From positions 2,852,001 to 2,916,000 of the forward strand of contig NW_026515545.1 of assembly GCF_014898815.1 (NCBI RefSeq): a stretch of 64,000 nucleotides of DNA, written 5' to 3'. Shown piece by piece: positions 14,038 to 24,775 of this stretch. Source of the DNA: Panonychus citri. Its lineage: Eukaryota; Arthropoda; Arachnida; Trombidiformes; Tetranychidae. The translations under genes were made by a program, and so were the position numbers. The notes beneath the pieces were generated by a model. That model had not been told where the DNA came from, ran no database searches, and saw only the letters and a list, made by a program, of their open reading frames with translations. Position 1 is the stretch's first letter; each line of letters opens with the position of its first letter.

Positions 14038-15357
14038 CTAGATTAGCATTTGATGCATTGGGATAAACAAAGTGCTCGACACTCCCGAATCAGGTGAATA
14101 GGCTTGATTGTTGTCTTCTTCCTCTTTAATTTTGTTAATTGTCGCTGCACCATTGAACATTTCGATTGGTATTAATCCTCTTCCACTCGTTGAATTGATA
14201 AACTTTTGATATTCATAATAATCTTTAGCTGATGATGTTGGCGTATCGATTTCATAAGTGTTGTTAAATTTTGAATAATCGACTCGATATTGTCCAGTAT
14301 CTTTACGATAACCGATCATCTGTTCAAATCGATGGCCCCACAATATTTCACATGGAAGGTAAGAGGTTCGAGCTTGTATTGATTGACCAGTTGATTCAAT
14401 TGTTCCCTCAAGAATAACAACAATCTCAAAACGTTCTCGAACCAAATGATCAGCGGACATTGAATAAAAGGGTGAACTTGAATCAACCTCATGGACAATT
14501 GTCGCAGGCCAGACAAGGAAAACATTTGAATCGCTATTATCAAATTTAACCGAAACTCTATTGTGATAATAAGGGATCACCTCTCCTTCCGATGTAACCT
14601 TACGATCAATTACAAGAGCCGAAATGGAAGCACCAATTATATGAGATCGATTACGAACATCACCAAGTCTAAACATTAGACACAATTTACCATCTCGAAG
14701 GCAAATACAAGCATTTTGACTGAACATTAAAGTTTGCGATCGCTTCTTGGGCCGAGATAATTTGGCGAAAACAAAACCAACCACAAAACATTGAATCATT
14801 ACTCCGGTTATTGATTGGATACACATGATGATTAAAGCTTCGGGACACTCGGTTGTTGGTAGGCGACCTCCATAGCCGATTGTGTGCTGAGTTTCAATCG
14901 AGAAAAGAAAAGCTGAAGTAAATGAATCGATCCCATGGACACAAGGTTTAACAACAGGAAAAACACCATTAGTGGAAACAGAATCAGGAGCAACTAACTG
15001 AGAGTCACTTTCACCACCACCACCACCACCACCAACTCCACTTCCACCGCCACCAGCAATAACCGAAGGCTCAAGATCACCGTGAACATAAGCGATGAAA
15101 TACCAAATGATGGCGAATCCTAACCAGCTGAGTAAAAATCCCATTGAGAAGACCAGTAGATTCCACCGCCATTGAATGTCCACCATTGTGGTAAAAGTAT
15201 CCTGAAGATAACGTTGACTCCGTTTCTCAACGTGTTCCTTGCATAAATTAACCGAACCATTTTTGAGAACGACCCGTTTCCGTATTCGACCTGGAAATAT
15301 TTTCGTCTGTTTACCACACTTATTATTTGAGTGGTTTCGATCATTAATAACTATCAT
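14038..15357 (-). CDS. Inward-rectifier potassium channel (Kir)
   Basis: Intronless 439-residue subunit of a tetrameric inward-rectifier K+ channel in the plasma membrane. Cytoplasmic N-terminus at 1-63; M1 about 64-92 (WNLLVFSMGF onward); pore helix and selectivity filter TIGYG at 158-162; M2 about 172-198; then the large cytoplasmic immunoglobulin-like domain. The basic RPKKR at 201-205 just after M2 matches the PIP2-binding stretch of the family. Cys138 and Cys170 flank the pore loop, matching the conserved extracellular disulfide pair. An unusual glycine-rich insert (about 101-114) lies in the extracellular turret between M1 and the pore. Length is normal for Kir. The ATG at 15357 leaves a typical N-terminal length, and the stop at 14038 gives a C-terminus without an obvious PDZ ligand. 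Subtype cannot be told from sequence alone. Confidence 0.95.
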   Translation of the reverse strand: MIVINDRNHSNNKCGKQTKIFPGRIRKRVVLKNGSVNLCKEHVEKRSQRYLQDTFTTMVDIQWRWNLLVFSMGFLLSWLGFAIIWYFIAYVHGDLEPSVIAGGGGSGVGGGGGGGESDSQLVAPDSVSTNGVFPVVKPCVHGIDSFTSAFLFSIETQHTIGYGGRLPTTECPEALIIMCIQSITGVMIQCFVVGFVFAKLSRPKKRSQTLMFSQNACICLRDGKLCLMFRLGDVRNRSHIIGASISALVIDRKVTSEGEVIPYYHNRVSVKFDNSDSNVFLVWPATIVHEVDSSSPFYSMSADHLVRERFEIVVILEGTIESTGQSIQARTSYLPCEILWGHRFEQMIGYRKDTGQYRVDYSKFNNTYEIDTPTSSAKDYYEYQKFINSTSGRGLIPIEMFNGAATINKIKEEEDNNQAYSPDSGVSSTLFIPMHQMLI

Positions 15358-16634
15358 CAGTTAATTGTCTCCGGATTGATTGATTGATTAATTAACACAC
15401 AGGGAAAAATAAAACAAAACAAATCACAAAAATGGCACAAATGAGAGATTAAACTTTTTCTTAATCCAATTGATTCGGATTAGCAACAGTATATTAATTG
15501 TTACGAGAGAAAACACAATCAAACCTGAGTAAAATTAGTTAACCAACATAATCAATAACAATTAGTTGATCAATTAAACTAATTTTAAACTAATTGTCTA
15601 TTAATTTGACTTTGTCTCTCTCTCTCTCTCCTTTGATTTTGTAATGAAATGATTTACATTTATCAGGAAAAAAAAGTCTATGAAAATATTAACTACGTTG
15701 ATTGTTGATTAGCAATCAACTAATCAGAAAATTGATTATCGTCTTAATCAGATACTTTACTAATCAATTGTTTGTAAATACTTTCAGGTTTATTTGTTGT
15801 TAAGTGTATAGTTAATTTGACAACAATTAACTAACTGACTTGATCTCATCATCCTAATCATTACCTTAATTTTGCTCGTTGGGAGTTTATTTGAAACAAT
15901 TTACTCTCTTCACCATAATCATCAACAAATAGACAACTTTAATTATAATTAATCATCTTTTAATCATATTCAATAGATTTCACCTAAATTGAAATTAACC
16001 AAGAGAAAAATTAATTTAATTTAATTTAATAAAAAATAAAAAATTCAAGTTCAATTGTTTTAATAAGTTTTCCAATTACACCCAAGAGATGGCGCTACAG
16101 TTTGGATTAATTGAAAAAAAAAAGTTAATTGTCATTAAAACAATCAATTAATTAAGTCTTAATTTGTTACAGTTAAAATTGGAACAATTTATTTTCTGTA
16201 TTTAGTGTTAAGAAATTGTTAATTGGATCAGTTAATTTATACTCATTGTTTTTTTTAATCATAATGGAGACAATTGGTGATCATTAGACAATTTAAATTT
16301 CTAAGACAATTAAGTGTTGTTAATGATGAACAATTTATTAATAATAATTAAAATGAACTATTGTCAATATGAGTGACTGTTGAAACAATTAACTTTAGAT
16401 TAATTATTAATTGTAATCATCTTTTTCTTATCCGTTTCTTGCTGCTGATTCTTAATCTGAGAGAAAAGTTTTGACAATTAAATTGATTATTATTAATTTG
16501 ATTGTGGTGATGATGAGATGAAGAAAAGTCGATTAATTTAATTGTGAACTTATCTATCCCCTAACTGATTATCTTAAATTGTTAATTACTTTTTTCTTAA
16601 AATTATTGTTTCTTTTTTTTTTCCTCGTTACAAA
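15358..16634. other. Intergenic region, presumably two divergent promoters
   Basis: AT-rich spacer between the divergently transcribed Kir gene and the glycine-rich protein gene. A short CT run sits at 15,616-15,631. No coding signal. It probably holds both promoters, but no TATA box or other element could be placed confidently. Confidence 0.5.
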
Positions 16635-17490
16635 ATGAATATTATTTGGATTCAATTGATTTTAATTACTACAAATACGATTGGACTGGAAGCAGGAGGT
16701 AAATTAGTTAATTTCTGTGATTAATTTTAATTGTTTCAATTTTGATTGATAAAAACATCACAAAAAATCATCAAGGATTATTGTTAATTGTGTTAATCAT
16801 GTTTTCCCATGATATTTCATAGGTGACAAAGGAGGTGGCGATGTGATCATCATTGGTGCAGGTAAGATGAGATGTTGATTAATTTAATTGTGAACAATTA
16901 ATGTAACCATTAAGATGTAATTTACTAGGTAATGGTGGCGGTGGTGGATCAGGTTGGGGTGGCGGTGGTGGTGGCTGGGGAAGTGGAGGAGGTTTGTAAT
17001 GATCTTTTCATTTATTGTTTTGGTTAATTGAGAAGCAAAGTTTTTAAATTGTTAATTGTTTACTATTAGTTTAGGAATGCCAATGATGGTTTATGAAGGA
17101 GATGATGATGATGACGATGATAAGGGAAAAGGTAAAGGTAAAGGAAGCAAAGGAAAAGGCGGAAGTTCACCTACAATTATTATCATCGGTGGAGAAGGTA
17201 ACAAAGGAAGTGGTGGCGGAGGATGGGGTGGCGGTGGTGGTGGATGGGGAGGAGGAGGTGGTGGTGGTGGTGGTAATGGAGGTGGAGGTGGAGACGGTGG
17301 AGGATGGGGAATGAGCTCTGGAGGCTGTGGAGGAGGTTGTGGAGGATCGTCTATGAGCCCGATACAATATTTACCGATTCCTGTTCCGATGACCAGTAAA
17401 ATGATGAGGTCAACTGGCTGGGGAATGGCTGGTGGCGGTGGAGGGTCAAGCTCGGCGGCAAGTATGATCACTCCAATGGTTTGGGGTTAA
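16635..17490 (+). CDS. Secreted glycine-rich protein (structural, cuticle- or silk-like)
   Basis: Four exons with consistent GT-AG borders, all split in phase 1 after the first G of a Gly codon: 16635-16698, 16823-16861, 16929-16991 and 17075-17490. The first exon encodes a signal peptide (MNIIWIQLILITTNTIGLEA). The mature chain has Gly-Gly-Gly-Trp-Gly repeats, an acidic Asp run then a Lys/Gly run near the start of exon 4, a Cys-containing GGCGGGCGG stretch and a Pro/Met-rich segment before the end. No catalytic domain is visible. Composition fits an extracellular structural protein such as cuticle, eggshell or silk, which is inference from composition only. The symmetrical phase-1 exons would let repeat exons be gained or skipped without changing frame. 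Total about 193 residues. Confidence 0.8.
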
Positions 17491-18027
17491 ATTGTTTCCA
17501 ATTGAATAGTCAAAACAATTTACCTCTTATTTTTAAAAGTTGCAGGAAACTTTTAGTTTAATATGAAAAAATTAACTCATTTAACTAATTAACTAAAATT
17601 TACTTAGATAAATCAATTGCCATGATTATAATTGATGAAAATCTTAATCACATTCATCATTTAACAATTAGATTAAAACATTTTTTTACAATTGAAAAAA
17701 AAACTTCAAAAATTAATTGTAAATTTTTTTGTTTGCCCGATTGATTTAGATGATTTCAATATGTTTTTATTTGATTGAGTTAATTGCTGTTTAATTGTCT
17801 CACTCATTGAGATTTCCAATGAGTTTTTAATTAAAACCTCACATTGGTCCAGTTTTACAGTTTAAAAGAAGTAAATTTTGTTTTAAAACAATTGAATGAC
17901 TATTATCATTTACTGGAACCAAATTGTAAGAATAACAAATTACAATTATAATTGTGATTGTGATTAGTTTTTTTGTTTTGATTAGTTGATTGTTGTTGCT
18001 GCTGATCATGGTGATGATGATGAGTAG

Positions 18028-18084
18028 GAGGCGGAAGAGGAAGTAGTGATGATTATTGGGATGGAAGACAAGTTGAGCACTTTG
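18028..18084 (+). CDS. Orphan exon, Gly/Asp-rich, phase 1 on both sides
   Basis: A 57-nt block bounded by AG at 18026-18027 and GT at 18085 that reads GGRGSSDDYWDGRQVEHFG in phase 1, the same phase and glycine-first style as the exons of the upstream glycine-rich gene. It could be an alternative 3' exon of that gene, skipping the stop-containing exon 4, or the start of a separate gene. A possible next exon begins after AG at 18219. No link to either could be proven. Confidence 0.35.
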
Positions 18085-18354
18085 GTACGAAATGATAATA
18101 TTAATAAAATTTTTTGGTTAAATTAGTAATTGTCCCTTAATTAATAAATGATTTTCTTTCATTAATTTTCATTGTAATTTCGTTTAAATTGTTTCTTCAT
18201 TGTGACGATTCACCTAAAGGAGTAACAATAATTAAGATTATAACTTTCAATCAGGAAAAAAATCTATAAATATAAACTCATTTTCCAATTGAATTTGCTT
18301 GAGAATCTGAGGATCAATTATAAGTATAAATTCCGGTGAAAGGAGATTAATGAA

Positions 18355-18566
18355 ATGACTATTGTTACTTTTTATTCATAATCTCTGGTCTAATCATTGG
18401 ATTTATCGTAAATACAATTTATGTCAAAGTGATGAAACGAAAAGTCGCTGATAAATCAGTATCATTTGAATTTAATCGAAATACATTCAGTTGGACTCGA
18501 CAATTAAACGATGAAACACAATCAACTCTTCAACAATCGACAATTACAAGAAAACGATCAATCTGA
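18355..18566 (+). CDS. Small single-pass membrane protein (apparent one-base deletion in a T run)
   Basis: Unrecognised short gene. From 18376 the frame reads a hydrophobic helix (IISGLIIGFIVNTIYV), a basic stop-transfer patch (KVMKRK) and a polar Ser/Thr/Gln tail ending at the TGA at 18564-18566. The only suitable ATG (18355, MTIVTF) is one base out of frame. One extra T in the TTTTT at about 18369-18373 would join them into a product of about 70 residues. Without that correction there is no start codon before the membrane helix. A polyadenylation-like AATAAA follows at about 18,633. It may instead be the last exon of a gene that includes the block at 18028-18084. Function unknown. Confidence 0.4.
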
Positions 18567-19593
18567 TTAAGTTCAAGGATAATGATGAAAACTCTTGGAC
18601 GTTGTAATGACCAGAAAGAAGATCAAATTGAAAATAAAGTTTCTGTTATTTTTTTACTTCGTTCAGTCCAAGTAATGTTTTTCGTTCGTTTTCACCAATA
18701 AGATCAACTAATTTCAATCAAATCATCGCGTTAAAAATGGCCTTAATTTTAGCTTTGGCCTTTAATTGATTTCCCAGTGAGCATCATTACTTGGATTTTG
18801 ACCTTCAAATTTGGACTTTTGTCACGTAATATTAATACAATCGCAATTTGGTCTTGCGATTACCTTGATTGTTTCGATTAATTGTCTCCTCATGTTTATT
18901 GTAATATTCATAGCGATTTATTAATAGATTGATCATGACAAAATTATCGATGATTTCAACATAAATCCAAGAGTCTAATTTTTATTCTAATTGCTATGAA
19001 TTGTCCAATTTACAATCTAATTGTTGATTTATCCTCAGACAATCAAATCTAATCATATAAAAATATCAACATTATCTACTTAAACTAATTGTTGTGAAAA
19101 AGTTTCTCAATTTCATCAATACGATGTAAAAGCAATGAAAATTTGTCTCTAATCATTAGGAAGGTTAATTGTTCAGAAGCTAAATAACATTATTAATGTG
19201 TGATGATTAATTAATTAAACGTAATTACAGTAATGAAAAGATGATAAGATTTAAATTGCTGTTATTTGACAATTAAGAGAGTGAGAAACTTGAAGTGCAA
19301 CCATTTAATCAACATAATAACAATAGTTGATAATCACAATCAAACAATTTAGTTATCATCTTTTTCCTACCTTTTTGTCAAGTAATTGTTGATAATTTAA
19401 TTTCATGTTCATTAATAATGATAAGTTAATTTAGTTAAGGCGTTTTTAGAGTAAGAGTAACATCAATTAAGTAAAACACTGACACTGACAATTAAAACTA
19501 ATCACCCGTAGTATTTAAATTAATTGTCACTCTGTTTTTGTTCACTGTTAATTAAATCTTTAGCTTTCCATTTTTCATTTGTTTAATTAAATC
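18567..19593. other. Intergenic region upstream of the astacin gene
   Basis: AT-rich DNA without a convincing coding frame. The first part probably contains the 3' UTR of the small membrane-protein ORF; the last part should hold the astacin promoter. Confidence 0.5.
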
Positions 19594-20837
19594 ATGATTA
19601 ACTTACCTTTGATTACGTTTATATTTTTGATTATATCAACAAGCACAATCAACTCACTTCCAGGTAAATGGACACTAATCAAATCAATGAACATGGTTAC
19701 AATTAAGGTAAACAATTAACTTTTCTTTTAATTTTGTTTCTATTTATTTGTTTATTAATAGTGATTAATGAGATAGACAATGAGTTCAATGATGATCAGT
19801 TAATTACTGAAGTGATTACAAGCCAACAATCAATTAAACCATTGGAGGATTTAAGTTTATTTCTAGGAGATATTAAATTGCGAGCAAAAAATGAATCAAC
19901 AAACAATGATGATGATAAGGTAAGTCGACAATTAGATTAAATAATAATTAATTTAATTGTTATCTATTAATATCAATAAGAAATTACCATCAAATAATAA
20001 CATTAAATTGATTCGTTGATTGTTTATGATTAGATGTTATTTAGAAACGCAATTGAATTTGATGATAATCTTTGGTCTTACGCTTATGTACCAATTGAAA
20101 TTGATCCAAAATTAGGTTAGTTTATATTGTGTGATGACAAAAGTTAATCAACAACAATTAACTGATTTTCTATTCGAAACAATTTAGATAAAATATCGTC
20201 AATGATTGAAGAAGCACTAGATGAGTTCCATCAGAAAACTTGTATACGATTTAAGACTCGAATCGCTGAACGTGATTATGTTAAATTCATTTTCGATGAA
20301 GGGTAAGTGATCCTCGTAATTTGTTAATTGTTTCATGCTAAATGTTAATCATTCTGTGATTAGTTGCTATTCATTTGTTGGGAGACTTGGAGGACTTCAG
20401 ACAATTTCATTAGGTGATGGTTGTCATTGTAAAGGAACCATAATTCATGAGACCATGCATGCTCTTGGATTTTACCATGAACACAACAGATCAGATCGAG
20501 ATGATTATGTAACAATTAACTACGATAATATACAATCAGGGGCTAAGAATATGTTCATTAAACTGAATCCACATGAGAATCGGCTCTACACAACTTACGA
20601 TTATGGTGAGAGTTTACATTTTACTTAATTGTTAGAACCTTTTTTTTTCTTATATTTATCTTAATTGTTACAGAATCAATTATGCATTATGATGGAGCAG
20701 CATTCAGTAAATCAGCTAATCTATTAACTATGGTTCCCAAACAGGAAGGAGTTAATTTGGTTCATCCTTGTGATAAACCATTTCTATCAGTAAAAGACGT
20801 TGAGAAACTAAATCAACTTTATAAGTGTTCAAATTAG
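19594..20837 (+). CDS. Secreted astacin-family zinc metalloprotease
   Basis: Complete six-exon gene: 19594-19663, 19762-19919, 20034-20115, 20188-20302, 20364-20605 and 20674-20837. All borders are GT-AG and the joins keep frame, giving 276 residues. The N-terminus is a signal peptide (MINLPLITFIFLIISTS). A short acidic pro-region follows, then the catalytic domain starting around the RNAI motif. The zinc-binding signature HETMHALGFYHEHNRSDRD is in exon 5, with the three His ligands and catalytic Glu all present. The Met-turn SIMHYDG is in exon 6. The protein stops right after the catalytic domain, with no EGF, CUB or ShK domain, so it is a minimal astacin, typical of secreted digestive or moulting proteases of arthropods and nematodes. 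The substrate cannot be predicted. Confidence 0.93.
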
Positions 20838-21168
20838 ATTCTAATTGTAACAACAATTAACTCGAAATACTTGTCTAGATATGTGCCTATTTTTTACATT
20901 GACAATTGTAATTTAAATACTATTAATTGCTAATCTTTTATTTGATAATTTAATGTCCAATTAAAAGTTAATCAATTTTTTTGCATCAACATTTGTTTTT
21001 TTATCAAATTACATTTTGATTTAATTGTTGTGACGGTTGGTGAAGTAATTGTTACAATTTTCGCGTTTAATAGTTAATTAAATTATATTAGTTTAATTGA
21101 TTGGGTATTTTCTCAATGAAATTTCAGAATTAATTGTTTTTTCTCTCTGTTAATTGTTAAATAAATGA

Positions 21169-23344
21169 TTAGATTTGATGATGATTTGTTTTTGCTCTCA
21201 ACGCTCTGAATCCGGTTACATTAATATCAACCATTTGAATTGATCGTCCGCTGATTGTTTTAATTGTTGATGGTTGAAGTTGATGATTAAGATGATTAAT
21301 ATGATCATGATGTTCAGTCTTTTTTTTACCACAATTAGACATGGTAAATGTTGATTTAACGAGATCTCGGTCACGAGTTTGTCCATTGGCTCCTCCAACG
21401 TTTCCATTATGACCATTGGTCACTCGACGAGATCGTGAAGATGAACTGTCCAATCTTAAGAACCAGGAAAGTTTTGGATAAAGTAAACAAATGGCTTTAC
21501 GAAATGAACCATTAGTTATCCCATAGATTAATGGATTAAGAGCTGAATTAGCCGATGCGAAAACTTGAGCCCAAAATTTAGCCTCCTCGTTCCAGGGTTT
21601 AACCTTTAAACAGTCAACAAAGAGAAATTCATTTAGACAATTAGTTAATTGTCAATCGACAACAATCAAAACAATATATATATAGTTACCGAATCGACTG
21701 ATTTGAATGCAATGAAACGGTAAAAAACGATAACTTGTAATGGACTCCAACAAATGGCCGAAGTGATTAGATAGATGAATAACATTAAGATCACTTTCCG
21801 TCGGTGTTTAATTTTGATACTATTCTCATCGGTGCTTATTTTATTCTCAAAGTTTTTCATCTTAGCGATAACCAGGCAATAAGAAAAGGTCATTATGAAG
21901 AGCGGTATATAAACCATAAACGCTAAAAGGACAAACATGTAAACATCAATTTTCCGACCATCGGTTTTACACCAAATCTAAATGATAATCAGAATGAAAA
22001 AAATTTCTCAGTTAATTGTCAAGTCTTTAATTGATTAAGAACAATTGATCGGCACCTCTAAGTAGTCACACCATTGACGGGTACGATATTCACGCCAAAA
22101 TAAAGGGAATCCGATAACGAAGGATAAAAGCCAAATAAAGGCCATAACGGCAACGGCTCGAGTTTTTTCATCGGGTTTCTAAAGGTTTGATTATCCGATT
22201 AGACGATCACACGAAATCCATGTTAATGAGAAAACACTGGAAATTAAAAATAATACTGAAAAAGAAAATGATTCAAATTAATTAACAATAATTTGCATGG
22301 AAAATTAATTACGTTGGATAACAATTAGACTTGATTTCTATCTCTCTCCATTTAACAATCAAATTGTGACATTAATTTGATCACATTGATCTTTGATTAT
22401 CCCCCAATTAATATTTTGAGTAATAATAATGATGATTTTAAATTGTTACCAATTCATTAACTGTAATAACCTTTCAATTAAATTGATTTAATCAATTAGT
22501 TTGCATGTGAGATTGTCTCATATGAACATTTAACTGATTTAATTGATTACTCATGTAATTGTGTTTCTAATCAAATGTCTCCTTCGATTGATTGAAAATT
22601 TGATTGCGATAATGAGAGTTAATTGTTGGTGAGAGAAGAAAAAAAGGTAAATCAAATTGAAAGATGAATAATTGATGAGCAATTTAAAACAAAAAGAAAT
22701 CAACTAATCAATTAATCAACAGAATTGATTTAGTAAAGTAAAAATAGATCAACAAGGTTGACATCAGATAAATGAATTAACTATTACCACCGGAGTCTGA
22801 TGACGTAAATCTAACAGGTAAGTCTCATTAACTTACACCAATGTGAGTTAATTGTTAATTAAAACTAAATTAAATTGATCAACATTCACTTACCTTTAGC
22901 TGAGGTTTCAATTTTACAGAAAATTGGACCAAGAACATAATTTTGATAAAGATTTTCAATCAACGAGGCCCATGCAAACATTAGAGTGGTCAACAGGTCA
23001 GCAATTGCCATGTTACAGATAAACAGGTTGGTACAATTTCGAGAATTTTTGAACTTAATTATAACCATGACAATTAGATAATTACCAATGCAAGAGACGC
23101 CGATTATGATTAAGAAAATCAATGCCTTCAGGCTCATCTCTAGATACGTTTTGTGAACCCAAACAGTTTGCTGGCTTTGGTAAGAGATTATCGTTGTATT
23201 GTGAAGCCAATCCTCTGGACTCCCGGTAGCAAGGAAATCTAAACATTTGAATGGTGTTGATGATGATGATGATAAAGATGAGGATGGAGATGAAGATGAG
23301 GATGAGTAAAGATCAAGATCGGCCAAGAGACCGTCCGAGTTCAT
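21169..23344 (-). CDS. Rhodopsin-family GPCR, neuropeptide-receptor type (TM3 exon not found)
   Basis: Exons on the minus strand: 23344-22894, a possible 23-nt microexon 22810-22788, 22178-22056, 21977-21690 and 21603-21169. Exon 1 gives a Ser-rich extracellular N-terminus, TM1 (LIIIGVSCIGNYLIVMVII, with the conserved GN) and TM2 (MAIADLL), ending at the conserved Cys before TM3. The next clear exon encodes TM4. The following one gives the second extracellular-loop Cys, TM5 and TM6 (ICWSPLQV, the CWxP motif). The last gives TM7 (NPLIYG), helix 8 and a polar tail. Layout and the CW(S)P/NPxIY motifs fit peptide receptors; the ligand is not identifiable. The TM3 helix and DRY motif are absent from every frame between the exons, so the gene is either incomplete in this assembly or decayed. 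Confidence 0.85.
22788..22810 (-). CDS. Possible 23-nt GPCR microexon (second intracellular loop)
   Basis: On the minus strand a TTAG acceptor precedes 23 nt that read LRHQTPV, followed by a GTAATA donor. Its phases (1 in, 0 out) fit exactly between exon 1 and the TM4 exon, and the peptide resembles the PLR-type second intracellular loop that follows a DRY motif. This supports a real exon lying downstream of a missing TM3 exon. Confidence 0.4.
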
Positions 23345-24775
23345 TTAGGAATCAATGTTCAGTTCCTAAGGTTGAGTGAAAAAAGTTTCCATAATCTTTA
23401 TGAAAGGGAAACAATTAAGATTATTGTTCAACCCTTTTGTTTGATTTTTGTTTTACTCAAATTTAAATCAACAATTAGTTTAAATTGTTAATTTTTAAAA
23501 TGCTGTTAACGGAAATAAACAATCCACACAAATTGGTAACAATTAAATACAATCAATAACGTACGACAAAAATTAACATGAAAAAAAGTTTAACTGAATC
23601 ACATATTAAACACATTGATTAACTTTCCATTGGTTGATCAGGATCAATTGATTAAATTGCTTGTGATCAAGTGATCCGTTAATCCGTTTGGTATTATTAT
23701 TATTATTATTATTATACTTAATTGTTACCAATGTTTACCAAATGGAAATAAAAATCAATACACTAATTACAATTAATAGTTGGACTTTTAGGTTTTAGAT
23801 TTTAGTTGCTGTTGTATTTTGATTGTTTGTTTATTTCTGATCATTATTATTACTACAACAATTATCATTTGCTCATTGATTGATTATCGGGAATTCAAAC
23901 CATGGGAGGGATGGGAGAGAGAGAGAGAGAGATAATTAGATTAGATTAATTGATTCAATTGCAATTTTTACAGGTATTACAATGGCACTTGATTCTAATT
24001 GCTAATCTAATCTATCTCTTATGTTAACTCGCTGACTTTTAATCATTTTCTCGCTCTCTTCTAGTGATTAGTGATTAAATTTACTAGATTTTCATTGATT
24101 CCATATTATTAAAATATCGTTGAAAGGTTTGGTTGGTTAATAACATTTGTGACAATTAATATAATTGATTTCTAATTGAATTTAAGTTTACAAATACATT
24201 AGACAAAATTGATTCACTTAAATTTCATTTGACATTATTAACTTAATAATTAGTAAATTTGTTTCTATACAGTTCGGTTAAATTGAGTTGGTGGTTTTAT
24301 ATCATTCGCGCAGTCAAAAGTGATAACAACAATTTATCAATCAAATCAATATATATAATGATTAATACAGTTAAAAGATTGAATCAAATTAGTTGATTGT
24401 CATAATAATTGTTATAATATGTAACATGGTTACTTGGAACCCAATTTATCAAATCACAGTTAATTGTTTTCCCATTTTCATTCAATTGGTTATTATTATT
24501 GTTTGTTTGGGGTAAAATTTTGATCAAAAATAAATTTTGGTGTAAAAACAATTTATACAATTAGTTAAATAGTTGATCAATTGTTGATTGATTGCTTGAT
24601 TGCTTTGGACAATTTAAAATAAAAAGACTCTCAAGTGCCAATTTTGTAAATTGATGATATCGAAATGGTGAGATTACCATTGATTAAATTTAATTGTTGC
24701 CTCTTTTTTTTGTTGATTATCTTTGTGTGTTGTGCATTTAAAGTTAATTTAAGAAATTAATTGTTGTGATTATAA
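23345..24775. other. Intergenic region between GPCR and SLC26 genes
   Basis: AT-rich spacer with an (ATT)n run at about 23,694-23,715 and a GA run at about 23,915-23,932. No coding signal. It holds the GPCR promoter on the left and the SLC26 3' UTR on the right. Confidence 0.5.

Noticed and set aside
17091..17471. Proline-rich minus-strand frame of 126 codons
   Set aside because: It is the antisense shadow of the glycine-rich exon; GGN codons read as CCN on the other strand.
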